64,000 nucleotides of DNA, from contig NC_134152.1 in assembly GCF_033958435.1 (NCBI RefSeq), positions 14,556,001 through 14,620,000 on the forward strand, given 5' to 3'. Origin of the DNA: Carettochelys insculpta (lineage: Eukaryota; Chordata; Testudines; Carettochelyidae). The translations under genes and the position numbers were made by a program. Numbering within the stretch: position 1 is the first letter of the stretch; each line of letters starts with the position of its first letter. The notes below the pieces were generated by a model. It was not told the DNA's origin, ran no database searches, and was given only the letters and a program-made list of their open reading frames with translations. Shown here piece by piece: positions 33,693 to 41,810 of this stretch.

Positions 33693-34540
33693 ACAGAGGG
33701 ATAGTGAAGGAGTAGGGGCTGTCAGGAATGCCACAGGTAGCATAGCTCCTGTGGAGAACATGCTGTGAGGAACATAAGAGGATGTGCATGCAAGGTCAAA
33801 CTGTGTGGATGACACCATTCTGTGCTACAGATTAGTAACCTTTCTGTACGTGCAGGGCTTTAAAGAGTTGTGCTGTGGGTGGGATGAAGAGGTGTACAAT
33901 GTATGGCTTGCATGCATAGTACATCACTGGTTAAAAGGATTGTTAGCCTTTGAAAATTTTTCCAAGCTGAATAGCTCAAGGGGATAAAGAATAGTCCTCC
34001 CTCCCTTCCCCCATGTACAGAGTGGTCTGAAGCAGCTCCCTGACCTGCTTTGCTGAAATAATGGGACTCCATTTAATCGGTGTAATGGCTGGATCCCTCC
34101 TTCTGGATGGTAAGCTAATTAAACTGAGTTCTACTTTTTCTGCATGGCAGGGCAGGGAGCCACAGGAGGAGTGAGCAGCAATAGCGGCAGAAGCCACAAA
34201 CAGTTCCTTAAAGAGCTGCCTGCGGCTCAGAACCACCAAGACAGCTTTCAAAATGGTGCCACTGCCAGCTTTGCAAGCTGGATTCTGGCCGGTGGGGAAG
34301 GTTTAGGAGCAGGGGTCAGCAACTCTGGGCATGGGTGCCAAGAGGGGCATGCAAACTGATTTTCATCAACCTGTGAGGCTGGAGCTTATCCCCATGCTTT
34401 TTCCCCCATGCAGCAAGGCACTTGCTCAAAGCCATGCCACCTGTGGATTTAAAAAAAGACCAGCTAATGCTACCAACTACCATCTAAACAGTAAATCTCT
34501 GCATCTTTATTTATTAATGATGCTGTTGTAAGTAAGACTA
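33693..34540 (+). other. Intronic gap
   Basis: No gene or recognised repeat is seen. Short open frames around 33784-34359 have no domain. Confidence 0.4.
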
Positions 34541-34543
34541 TTA

Positions 34544-34718
34544 GGCTATGTCTACACTTATTAAAATCGTCGAAATGGCCAAATCGAAGAATACTAATGA
34601 GGCGCTGAAATGCCTCGGCTGGCGGCATGCTAATGAGGCACTGAATATGCATTTCAATGCCTCATTAGTATTCTTCGATTTGGCCATTTCAAAATTTTTA
34701 GTAAGTGTAGACACAGCC
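34544..34718. mobile_element. Palindromic Harbinger-type MITE with TTA target duplication
   Basis: The 175-bp element is flanked by TTA at 34541-34543 and 34719-34721. Its two halves are nearly perfect inverted repeats: ggctatgtctacacttatta pairs with the right end, and both arms contain the complementary phrases gaagaatactaatgaggc and gcctcattagtattcttc. The TTA duplication and the terminus assign it to Harbinger. It could fold into one long hairpin when transcribed. Confidence 0.9.
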
Positions 34719-34721
34719 TTA

Positions 34722-35089
34722 GTGATTTTAAAAAAGTATCACTGGCACACAGACTGTACATAGAGGCCAAAAGGTCAGATTTTAGCCCTCTGCCTCGGAA
34801 AGGTTGCTGACCCCGTATAGGAGTGAGAGCTGCTTGAGGCTGCATTGAGGTAAGAGGGGATAGATTAAGATGTATGGTAGGGGAGTTCAGAGGGATTGGG
34901 ACACAGAAGGGAGGGTTTGGTCACTGGGAGAGGAACCAGAGGAAATGGGGGCAAGAATACTTGTTAGTCTTACATTTCATTCTTCTCTGTGGGCCAGGAT
35001 CTGGAGGGTGTCTACCTACATCCATGTGACTGGGATCTGAGGTTCACTGCATCCCTTTTTGGTGTGCTAGAGTCTGACAGACCTATAAA
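34722..35089 (+). other. Intronic gap
   Basis: Purine-rich unclassified sequence. I see no gene. Confidence 0.4.
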
Positions 35090-35446
35090 AAGTTGTAATT
35101 AGTCAAATTCCAAAGGATGTTAGTCAAGTTCCAAAGGATGACTATAAGTGAATAACAAGTTATGTTGGGACAAAAATAGAAAGGAGAAGGAACAAAAGCA
35201 GCTCAATCTAGCTAGATATATAAAGGGTAACAAAAAAAAAATTCAACAAATACATTAGAAGCAAATGGAAGACCGAGAAGGGTAGGTCTATTACTCAGTG
35301 AAGAGGGAGAAACCCTAATAAAAATGTGGAAATGACAGACGTGCTTGTTAACTTTTTTGTTTTGGTTTTCACCAAGAAGGATGGTGTTGACTGGATGACT
35401 AGCATAATGAACACTAGTGAAAAACTGGGAGAGAACAAATTAAAAA
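35090..35446 (+). mobile_element. CR1 LINE fragment, left of DIRS copy 2
   Basis: The plus strand reads degraded CR1 ORF2 linker sequence (KYIRSKWKTEKGRSITQ and then VFTKKDGVDW) that lies between the endonuclease and RT domains. It stops at the left edge of DIRS copy 2 and continues at 41549, showing that the DIRS element inserted into this CR1. Confidence 0.7.
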
Positions 35447-35457
35447 TTCTTCTTCGA

Positions 35458-35612
35458 GTGTCCCCGTGGGTGCTCCACCATAGATGACGGCTTGGCCGGC
35501 GCCGCAGATCGGATCTTCCAAGCAGTTTCTGCCGGACCGCGCATGCGCCGGTACGCGCCGCTCCCTGGCGCGCTCCTGGCCATGTGCGCGATCCGGTCCC
35601 CGCCAGTTCCTC
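35458..35612 (+). repeat. DIRS copy 2 left inverted terminal repeat
   Basis: Runs from gtgtccccgtgggtgctcca to cgccagttcctc and is matched almost perfectly in inverted orientation by 41352-41506; for example catagatgacgg pairs with ccgtcacctatg, one mismatch. The high identity of the two repeats within the element fits a young insertion. Confidence 0.9.
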
Positions 35613-35932
35613 TCAACCGCCGTCGGCTGCAGACGGAATCCGACTAGGCTAAAGCCACATAGCGTATTCAACGACTTTATTTGTTTTTCTCTTTAAAGTT
35701 TTTCAGTTCTTAGGATACCATAAGTAACCGGTTGTTATTTTGCAAAAAAAAAAAAAAAAAAAAAACAAACAACAAACAAGCTACGGAGGGACAGCTCAAG
35801 CCAGTCCCAGTAACCAGCGCCGGAGGCCGGGAGCTAGGGCCATCAGCCCTCCTGCGGAGGCAGGCCATCGGACGGGGAAACAGCACAAAGAAGTGCTAAG
35901 TACCCACAAGCAAACTCAAAGACTCACCAACA

Positions 35933-38173
35933 ATGTCCGCCTCAGGCTTTAAAAAATGTGAGTCCTGCCGAGAGGCGATGCCAGTGTCCGATGGGCACAG
36001 TCTATGCATAAGGTGCCTGGGGGAGTCCCATGTGGCACAAAAATGCGCCTTCTGTGCAAAGTTAACGACCAGAGCACGGAGAGACAGGGAGATGAGAATT
36101 AAACTGCTGCTTCTTGACAAGGCCCTCCAGCCAGACGTGCCGGAGCGGCCGCAGCAGGAGGGACCCTCCGGGGCCCTTAGAAGGAAAGCTGCCTCCCTCA
36201 CTCCATCTGCGCAAAAACGGAGGAAAGTTTCTCCAACCCGATCCCTGCCGGCAGTAACAGTGAGCGGGACGGGAGGAGCGAGCAGCCCCCAGCCGCAGCA
36301 ACAGCTGATCGGCGGCGGCACGGAGAGCCACGTGGAAGCGGCTCAGCCTCCGATCATCAGCCAGCCGCCCCGCACCGCAGGCAGGGCGGCGGCTAAGCAA
36401 GCGCCGGTACCAGCGGCACCGCAGACAGCGGCACCGATCCCCGGGGAACCGGCGGTGCAGGGCGCGCAGGCACGTAGCCTGCAGGCGCACAAGGACTCCG
36501 CACGTGTGGCACCGCCCTCGAGCGTGCCTAGCACGGTGCCGACGGGGCCGGGATCCCCCGCCCATCAGGGGGCGGAGTTACCTCCTCAAGGGAGGGGGAA
36601 GGCTGCACACAAGAGGAGGCATGGCAGCCCCTCTCCAGACAGGGCTGTGGAGCTCTTCTCTCACAGCCCTCCGCTCATGTTGCAGACTCCAACCAGAAGG
36701 CAGGGGCCCCCCCTAGCCTACCCGGAGCCCCCTTCTCCTTTCCTGCAATCAGCCTCCCCATGGCTGGCACCCCCCTCGCCCTTCCTGGGATTTGAATCGC
36801 TGGACTATTATGCAAAATCGCTCTCTCCAGTGTCTCGACAATCCCCCTCTCCCAGACACACAGGGTACGTGCAAAGGGAATGGTCAAGGTCACCTTCCCA
36901 GGAACAGTGCCTATACTACCATGGTCATCCCTTCCACGCGGGGCATGGACACCATCGGCAATCTACCAGGGGGAGATCCCCACATATTACCTCGTACCCC
37001 CGAGGGCAATCGCGATCGGGGACGGAGACTCAAGCATCCCAGGGGGGGCTGGCCGTGGACCCACGAGATTTTCCCTCGCAAACCTCCAGCGAGAGGGCGC
37101 ACCATCACCATCAAGAACCGGAAGGGTCCAAAGAAATGTACCCCAGCGGTTCCTCGTTTTCCTCCCCGGATGAGGCCACGGCTTTAGGGGACGTCCATCC
37201 CAAGGACGATCTCAAACAGTTTCAGGAGCTGTTTAAGAGGGTAGCTTTCACGCAAGGCATCCAGACAGCACAAGTGCAAGAGAAACATCATAAGCTCCTT
37301 AAAAATTTGAGCTCCCCGGCCTCCTCCAGAGTAGCAATCCCGCTTGATGAAGCGATCTTGGAGTCCGCCACTACCATATGGCAGACCCCGGCAACTATTC
37401 CGCCTGTCCAAAAGAGAGCGGATAAGAAATACTTCATGCCGGCGAAGGGCATGGAGTTCTTGTTTAGCCACCCCCAGCCAAACTCCTTGGTGGTGGAGTC
37501 CTCGCAGCAAAGATTAAAAACATCTCAATTTAAAACAGGGGGAATGGACAGAGATGCCAAGAAGCTAGAGCTGTTCGGCAGAAAGGTCTACTCCTCCTCC
37601 ACTTTAACCTTGCGAATGGCAAATTATGCAGCGCACTTGGCGAACCATAATTTCGACAACTATGCCAGATTAACTTCCCTCATGGACTCGCTTCCAGAGG
37701 ACAAAAAGCCGGTCCTCAAGGCCATAGTGCAAGAGGGCTACGCGGCTGCGAGGATGGAAGTTCAGATTGCTTTGGACGTTGCGGACACGGCAGCACGTTC
37801 CACAGCAACTGCAGTGGTGATGCGACGGGAGTCCTGGCTCCAGACCTCGGGCATACCGAGAGATCTGCAGGCGAAGATAATCGACCTTCCCTTCGACTTG
37901 CAGAAGCTGTTTGCTGAATCAACTGACTCGGTCCTTCATTCCAGTAAAGACTCAAGAGCCACACTCAGGACCCTGGGGATTTACACCCCTCCATACTCAA
38001 AGAAAAGGTACTACCCACAGCAAAGGCGGTACCAATACCAGCAACAGCGCCCCCAGTATCACAGGGGTTACGAGCAAGGGCGGCATCAGCAGCACCAGCA
38101 GTACAGAACCCCCAGGCGACGCTCGCAACAGGGCCGTACGTCCTCGGGGCGGGGCCAAAGGCCACAAGTTTGA
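35933..38173 (+). CDS. DIRS gag-like protein (ORF1)
   Basis: The 746-residue protein starts at ATG 35933. The N-terminus has a cysteine-histidine cluster, CESC (residues 9-12), CIRC (25-28), H33 and CAFC (38-41), that looks zinc-binding. A long proline/serine/alanine-rich middle follows. From about residue 425 comes the conserved DIRS block DDLKQFQELFKRVAF with a largely helical C-terminal half. The last 60 residues are rich in Gln, Arg, Tyr and Gly (e.g. QRPQYHRGYEQGRHQQ), suggesting nucleic-acid binding. The gene ends with TGA at 38171-38173, after which the same frame stays open into the recombinase frame. In copy 1 the same gene is broken. The role as a nucleocapsid-like protein is inferred from position. 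Confidence 0.9.
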   Translation: MSASGFKKCESCREAMPVSDGHSLCIRCLGESHVAQKCAFCAKLTTRARRDREMRIKLLLLDKALQPDVPERPQQEGPSGALRRKAASLTPSAQKRRKVSPTRSLPAVTVSGTGGASSPQPQQQLIGGGTESHVEAAQPPIISQPPRTAGRAAAKQAPVPAAPQTAAPIPGEPAVQGAQARSLQAHKDSARVAPPSSVPSTVPTGPGSPAHQGAELPPQGRGKAAHKRRHGSPSPDRAVELFSHSPPLMLQTPTRRQGPPLAYPEPPSPFLQSASPWLAPPSPFLGFESLDYYAKSLSPVSRQSPSPRHTGYVQREWSRSPSQEQCLYYHGHPFHAGHGHHRQSTRGRSPHITSYPRGQSRSGTETQASQGGLAVDPRDFPSQTSSERAHHHHQEPEGSKEMYPSGSSFSSPDEATALGDVHPKDDLKQFQELFKRVAFTQGIQTAQVQEKHHKLLKNLSSPASSRVAIPLDEAILESATTIWQTPATIPPVQKRADKKYFMPAKGMEFLFSHPQPNSLVVESSQQRLKTSQFKTGGMDRDAKKLELFGRKVYSSSTLTLRMANYAAHLANHNFDNYARLTSLMDSLPEDKKPVLKAIVQEGYAAARMEVQIALDVADTAARSTATAVVMRRESWLQTSGIPRDLQAKIIDLPFDLQKLFAESTDSVLHSSKDSRATLRTLGIYTPPYSKKRYYPQQRRYQYQQQRPQYHRGYEQGRHQQHQQYRTPRRRSQQGRTSSGRGQRPQV

Positions 38174-40115
38174 CATACAAATCCAGGGCTGCGCCATCAC
38201 CACCATTGCACAAGATCATCCGAAACGACTTTTTCACCATCGCCTCCGACCATTCTACGACCAGTGGCAAAGGATCACCACAGACAAATGGGTGCTGGAG
38301 ATCATAGCCACGGGGTACGCCATCCCCTTCCAGTCGCTCCCGCCGCCGCGACCCCCGCCCAAGCCCCACCCCCAGGAGGCCTCCCATGTAGCCAGGCTCA
38401 GGCAGGAGGTGGCCCACCTAGAGTTCATAGGGGCGGTGGAAAAGGTGCCGGAGCAACTGCAAGGGAAAGGGTTCTACTCTCGGTATTTCCTGACGGAGAA
38501 AAAAACAGGAGGCTGGAGGCCCATCTTAGACCTTCGTGGCCTCAACAGGTATCTGCGCAAGCAACGTTTTCGGATGATCACTATTGCCTCCATCCTTACA
38601 GCACTGGACGATGGAGACTGGTTCGCAGCCCTCGATCTACAAGACGCGTACTTCCACATAACCATTCATCCGGCTCACCGACGTTTTCTCCGGTTCATGG
38701 TGGGCAACGAACACTTCCAATACAAGGTCCTGCCGTTTGGCCTTTCCTCGGCCCCCAGAGTCTTCACCAAGACCTTGGCAGTGGTGTCAGCCTACCTGCA
38801 CAGACAGGGGGTGTTTATTTTCCCGTATCTGGACGACTGCCTGCTCAAAGGGACCTCGAAAAGGGAGGTTCTCCGCATGATACGCGTCACAGCAAACACG
38901 TTCTCCGCACTTGGCCTGGTTATCAATATGGCAAAATCAAAGATAGACCCCTCACAGGACATAGAGTTCATAGGGGCTCGCATAAACTCAGTCTCGGCGA
39001 GAGTATACCTTCCAGAGGCTCGCTTTCGAGCCATCGGTTCCCTCGTGCAGGTCATCACCTTCAGCCCTACGGTGCCGGTCTTGACGTGCTTGCAGCTGCT
39101 GGGCCACATGGCAGCGGCTACGTTTGTGGTACAGAACGCCAGGTTGCACATGCGCGGCATGCAACATTGGCTGGCAAGTGTATACAAGCCGGCAGTACAC
39201 ACCGTTCACAGGGTGGTGTCGCCCCCACCTGGGGTGCGCGAATCCCTGCAATGGTGGGTAAACCCCGGGAACTTGCTAACAGGGGTACCCTTCCATCAGC
39301 CGCAAATATCGGTTTTCCTCACTACGGATGCCTCCCTCATAGGGTGGGGAGCGCACATGGGCGAAGAGGTGGCTCAAGGACTGTGGTCACCCACGGAACA
39401 GTCCCTGCATATCAATGTTTTAGAGCTCAGAGCAGTGTTCAACGCCTGCAAACACTTTCGAGACCGTATACAAGGCAAAGTCGTCGGGATCAGTACAGAC
39501 AATACCTCCACCATGTTTTACATAAACAGGCAAGGAGGAGCTCGATCCCGTACCTTATGCGCGGAAGCAATCCGCCTATGGAACTGGTGCATCGCCCACG
39601 ATATAATCCTGAGAGCCTCCTACTTGCCGGGCACGCACAACGTGAAGGCAGACCAGTTGAGCAGACGTTTTGCGCTCACCCACGAGTGGCAGATCCGTCC
39701 CGATCTACTACGGCCTATTTTCCACGCATGGGGGTTTCCCCAAATAGATCTGTTTGCCACTCAGCACAACAAACAGTGCCCACGATTCTCCTCCAGAGCA
39801 GGGCTGGGCCGGGGGTCCCTGGGGGACGCGTTCGCGATCCCGTGGGGAGGCCCCCTGCTTTACGCGTTTCCCCCCGCAGTGCTGATCCACAAGGTTCTGC
39901 AAAAAGCCAGGAGAGACAAGGCTCGGATGATCCTGATAGTCCCAACATGGGATCGCCAACCATGGTTCCCCCTACTCCTGCGCCTGTCGGACCGCCCACC
40001 GATGCCTCTTCCGGTGGCGCCGGACCTGCTCACGCAAGCCCAGGGGTCCATAGTGCATCCGCACCCCCAAAGCCTGCGACTGCAAGCGTGGCTAATCCAT
40101 GGCTCAGCTCCCTAG
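37911..40115 (+). CDS. DIRS reverse transcriptase / RNase H frame (ORF2)
   Basis: This 734-codon frame is open from stop to stop and overlaps the end of gag; it has no ATG before codon 222, inside the RT domain, so the listed start is only the frame opening. Numbered from there: RT motif A LDLQDAYFHI at 241-250, LPFGLSSAPRVF near 274, YLDD at 306-309; RNase H residues D473 (TTDAS), E505 (ELRAVF), D530 (STDNTS) and D581 (KADQLSR); then a conserved C-terminal block (GFPQIDLFATQHN, YAFPPAVLIHKVL, QPWFPLLLR) that in DIRS elements is related to a DNA methyltransferase-like domain. It copies the RNA template and removes it. Expression probably needs a frameshift from gag. The last 160 nt overlap the start of the recombinase domain in another frame. 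Confidence 0.9.
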   Translation: MLNQLTRSFIPVKTQEPHSGPWGFTPLHTQRKGTTHSKGGTNTSNSAPSITGVTSKGGISSTSSTEPPGDARNRAVRPRGGAKGHKFDIQIQGCAITTIAQDHPKRLFHHRLRPFYDQWQRITTDKWVLEIIATGYAIPFQSLPPPRPPPKPHPQEASHVARLRQEVAHLEFIGAVEKVPEQLQGKGFYSRYFLTEKKTGGWRPILDLRGLNRYLRKQRFRMITIASILTALDDGDWFAALDLQDAYFHITIHPAHRRFLRFMVGNEHFQYKVLPFGLSSAPRVFTKTLAVVSAYLHRQGVFIFPYLDDCLLKGTSKREVLRMIRVTANTFSALGLVINMAKSKIDPSQDIEFIGARINSVSARVYLPEARFRAIGSLVQVITFSPTVPVLTCLQLLGHMAAATFVVQNARLHMRGMQHWLASVYKPAVHTVHRVVSPPPGVRESLQWWVNPGNLLTGVPFHQPQISVFLTTDASLIGWGAHMGEEVAQGLWSPTEQSLHINVLELRAVFNACKHFRDRIQGKVVGISTDNTSTMFYINRQGGARSRTLCAEAIRLWNWCIAHDIILRASYLPGTHNVKADQLSRRFALTHEWQIRPDLLRPIFHAWGFPQIDLFATQHNKQCPRFSSRAGLGRGSLGDAFAIPWGGPLLYAFPPAVLIHKVLQKARRDKARMILIVPTWDRQPWFPLLLRLSDRPPMPLPVAPDLLTQAQGSIVHPHPQSLRLQAWLIHGSAP

Positions 40116-41143
40116 AGAGCACATGCACAGTGGAAGTACAGCAAGTCCTAGAAAGTAGCAGGAGGACTTCCACTAGGAAAACCTACAAACAAAAATGGAC
40201 TCGCTTCATGGCTTGGTGTTCTACCAAGCAGCTGGCCCCCCTTTCGGTGCCTATACCTACAATTCTAGAGTATTTACTGGACCTCAAGAGAGCAGGACTC
40301 TCGCTATCCTCGTTAAAGGTCCACCTGGCCGCCATCTCGGCGTTCAGACATGAGGAGGGAGGGCACACGGTGTTCGCCCACCCTATGGTTACCAGGTTCC
40401 TCAAAGGGTTGGTAAACCTATACCCCCCTCGGAAACCGATTCCACCTTCGTGGAGCTTGGACCTGGTGCTTACCACACTCATGGGACCACCGTTCGAGCC
40501 CTTGGCCACGGTTCCCCTTCGCCTCCTTACAGTAAAGACGACCTTTCTTCTTGCAATTACGTCAGCCCGTCGGGTGAGCGAGCTTGCGGCAGTCATGGCA
40601 ACGCCACCCTGCACTGTCTTTTCCAAGGAGGCGGTAACCATACGGCTGCATCCAGCCTTTGTTCCCAAAGTTTCTTCCGAGTTTCACATCAATGAACCTA
40701 TTGTTCTACCCTCGTTCTATCCAAAGCCTCATAACTCCAGCGAAGAGGCGCGCCTACACCTCCTGGATGTGAGGAGGGCGCTAGCCTTCTACGTAGACAG
40801 GACCAAGTCCTTCCGAAAATCGGATAGACTCCTGGTCTCCCTCGCTCCCAAATCTAAAGGAGAAGGTCTCTCATCGCAGAGAATCTCAAAGCACATTGTA
40901 TCCTGCATAAAAATGTGCTACGAGCTCAGAAAGACTCCTTTGTCGGCCACTCCCAGGGCTCATTCCACCAGGGCGGTGGCAGCATCAACAGCCTTTTTCA
41001 AGGGCGTTGCATTGAAAGACATTTGCAGAGCGGCGACCTGGTCATCCTACGACACGTTCGCCAAACATTACGCCCTTCACAGGGTATTCCAAGAGGATAC
41101 CCGTCTCTCTGCAGCGGTCCTCTCGGGGACCAGCTGCACATAA
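38288..41143 (+). CDS. DIRS tyrosine recombinase (ORF3), with long overlapping N-terminal extension
   Basis: I place the start at ATG 38288, the first ATG in any frame after the gag stop; this gives 951 residues. Residues 1 to about 610 overlap the RT frame and are Ser/Arg/Gly/His-rich without a domain. From about 612 comes the recombinase: a helical DNA-binding region (VLESSRRTSTRKTYKQKWTR, VPIPTILEYLLDLKRAGLS) and the catalytic domain with R762 (SARRVSEL), H892-x2-R895 (AHSTRAV), a Trp at about 918 (ATWSSY) and the nucleophile Y928 (AKHY). The recombinase inserts the circular cDNA into the genome. The real N-terminus is uncertain; a shorter product starting near 39960 is possible. The gene ends just before the internal complementary region. 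Confidence 0.85.
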   Translation: MGAGDHSHGVRHPLPVAPAAATPAQAPPPGGLPCSQAQAGGGPPRVHRGGGKGAGATARERVLLSVFPDGEKNRRLEAHLRPSWPQQVSAQATFSDDHYCLHPYSTGRWRLVRSPRSTRRVLPHNHSSGSPTFSPVHGGQRTLPIQGPAVWPFLGPQSLHQDLGSGVSLPAQTGGVYFPVSGRLPAQRDLEKGGSPHDTRHSKHVLRTWPGYQYGKIKDRPLTGHRVHRGSHKLSLGESIPSRGSLSSHRFPRAGHHLQPYGAGLDVLAAAGPHGSGYVCGTERQVAHARHATLAGKCIQAGSTHRSQGGVAPTWGARIPAMVGKPRELANRGTLPSAANIGFPHYGCLPHRVGSAHGRRGGSRTVVTHGTVPAYQCFRAQSSVQRLQTLSRPYTRQSRRDQYRQYLHHVLHKQARRSSIPYLMRGSNPPMELVHRPRYNPESLLLAGHAQREGRPVEQTFCAHPRVADPSRSTTAYFPRMGVSPNRSVCHSAQQTVPTILLQSRAGPGVPGGRVRDPVGRPPALRVSPRSADPQGSAKSQERQGSDDPDSPNMGSPTMVPPTPAPVGPPTDASSGGAGPAHASPGVHSASAPPKPATASVANPWLSSLESTCTVEVQQVLESSRRTSTRKTYKQKWTRFMAWCSTKQLAPLSVPIPTILEYLLDLKRAGLSLSSLKVHLAAISAFRHEEGGHTVFAHPMVTRFLKGLVNLYPPRKPIPPSWSLDLVLTTLMGPPFEPLATVPLRLLTVKTTFLLAITSARRVSELAAVMATPPCTVFSKEAVTIRLHPAFVPKVSSEFHINEPIVLPSFYPKPHNSSEEARLHLLDVRRALAFYVDRTKSFRKSDRLLVSLAPKSKGEGLSSQRISKHIVSCIKMCYELRKTPLSATPRAHSTRAVAASTAFFKGVALKDICRAATWSSYDTFAKHYALHRVFQEDTRLSAAVLSGTSCT

Positions 41144-41187
41144 CCCGATTACCCACCACCTATCTGGGTTACTGCTGGGTAGTCACC

Positions 41188-41284
41188 TATGGTGGAGCAC
41201 CCACGGGGACACTCGAAGAAGAAAGAGAAGTTACTCACCGTAGTAACGGTGGTTCTTCGAGATGTGTCCCCGTGGGTGCTCCAC
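41188..41284 (-). repeat. DIRS copy 2 internal complementary region
   Basis: On the minus strand this reads the right end (gagatgtgtccccg is its complement side; …cggtgagtaacttctcttt) followed at once by the left end (cttcttcgagtgtccccgtg). The two termini overlap by two or three T residues at the junction. The arrangement is the template by which DIRS cDNA ends are brought together into a circle. Confidence 0.85.
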
Positions 41285-41351
41285 TTCCCGCCCATCCTCC
41301 CCGCTTCGGATCTCTGTTAGTGTTTTGCAGGGGCAACCGAGGCGGTTGGTC

Positions 41352-41506
41352 GAGGAACTGGCGGGGACCGGATCGCGCACATGGCCAGGAGCGCGCCAGG
41401 GAGCGGCGCGTACCGGCGCATGCGCGGTCCGGCAGAAACTGCTTGGAAGATCCGATCTGCGGCGCCGGCCAAGCCGTCACCTATGGTGGAGCACCCACGG
41501 GGACAC
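41352..41506 (-). repeat. DIRS copy 2 right inverted terminal repeat
   Basis: Begins gaggaactggcggggaccgg and ends cccacggggacac; inverted copy of 35458-35612. A further 42 bases extend to the right end of the element and include an internal imperfect palindrome (accgttactacggt). Confidence 0.9.
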
Positions 41507-41548
41507 ATCTCGAAGAACCACCGTTACTACGGTGAGTAACTTCTCTTT

Positions 41549-41810
41549 ATTTAGAGAAGTTATCAGGTCCTGATGAAATGAGCTGACTGAGGAGATATCT
41601 GACCATTTAGCTATTACCTTTGAAAAGTCATGGAAGGCAGGAAAGATTCCAGAAGACTTGAAAAGGGCAAATATAAAAACTGAAACAGGTACAACCCAGG
41701 GAATTACAGACCAGTCAGCTTAACTTCTGTACCAGGAAAGATAATGGAGCAAATGATTAAGGAATCCATTTGCAAAGAGTTAGAAGATGATAAGGTGATT
41801 AATAACATTT
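41549..41810 (+). mobile_element. CR1 LINE fragment, right of DIRS copy 2
   Basis: The sequence continues the CR1 ORF2 interrupted at 35446: EKLSGPDEMS, then LAITFEKSWKAGKIPEDLKR and PGKIMEQMIKESICKELED with degradation. This is the start of the RT domain. It is truncated near 41810. Confidence 0.75.

Larger units (their letters stand above)
35447..41548 (+). mobile_element. DIRS retrotransposon copy 2, apparently intact
   Basis: This 6.1-kb element begins ttcttcttcgag and ends gtaacttctcttt. It has 155-bp inverted terminal repeats (35458-35612, 41352-41506), an internal complementary region (41188-41284), an A-rich run at 35744-35765 in the leader, and open frames for gag, RT/RNase H and tyrosine recombinase. 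DIRS elements replicate through a circular DNA that the recombinase inserts, so they lack long direct repeats, integrase and target duplications, all consistent here. It splits a CR1 copy. All recognisable catalytic residues are present, so this copy could be autonomous. It lies in sense orientation within the 47-kb CLEC16A intron. Confidence 0.95.

Noticed and set aside
35447..41548. LTR retrotransposon or endogenous retrovirus
   Set aside because: The ends are inverted, not direct, repeats; there is no protease or DDE integrase, and a tyrosine recombinase is present instead.
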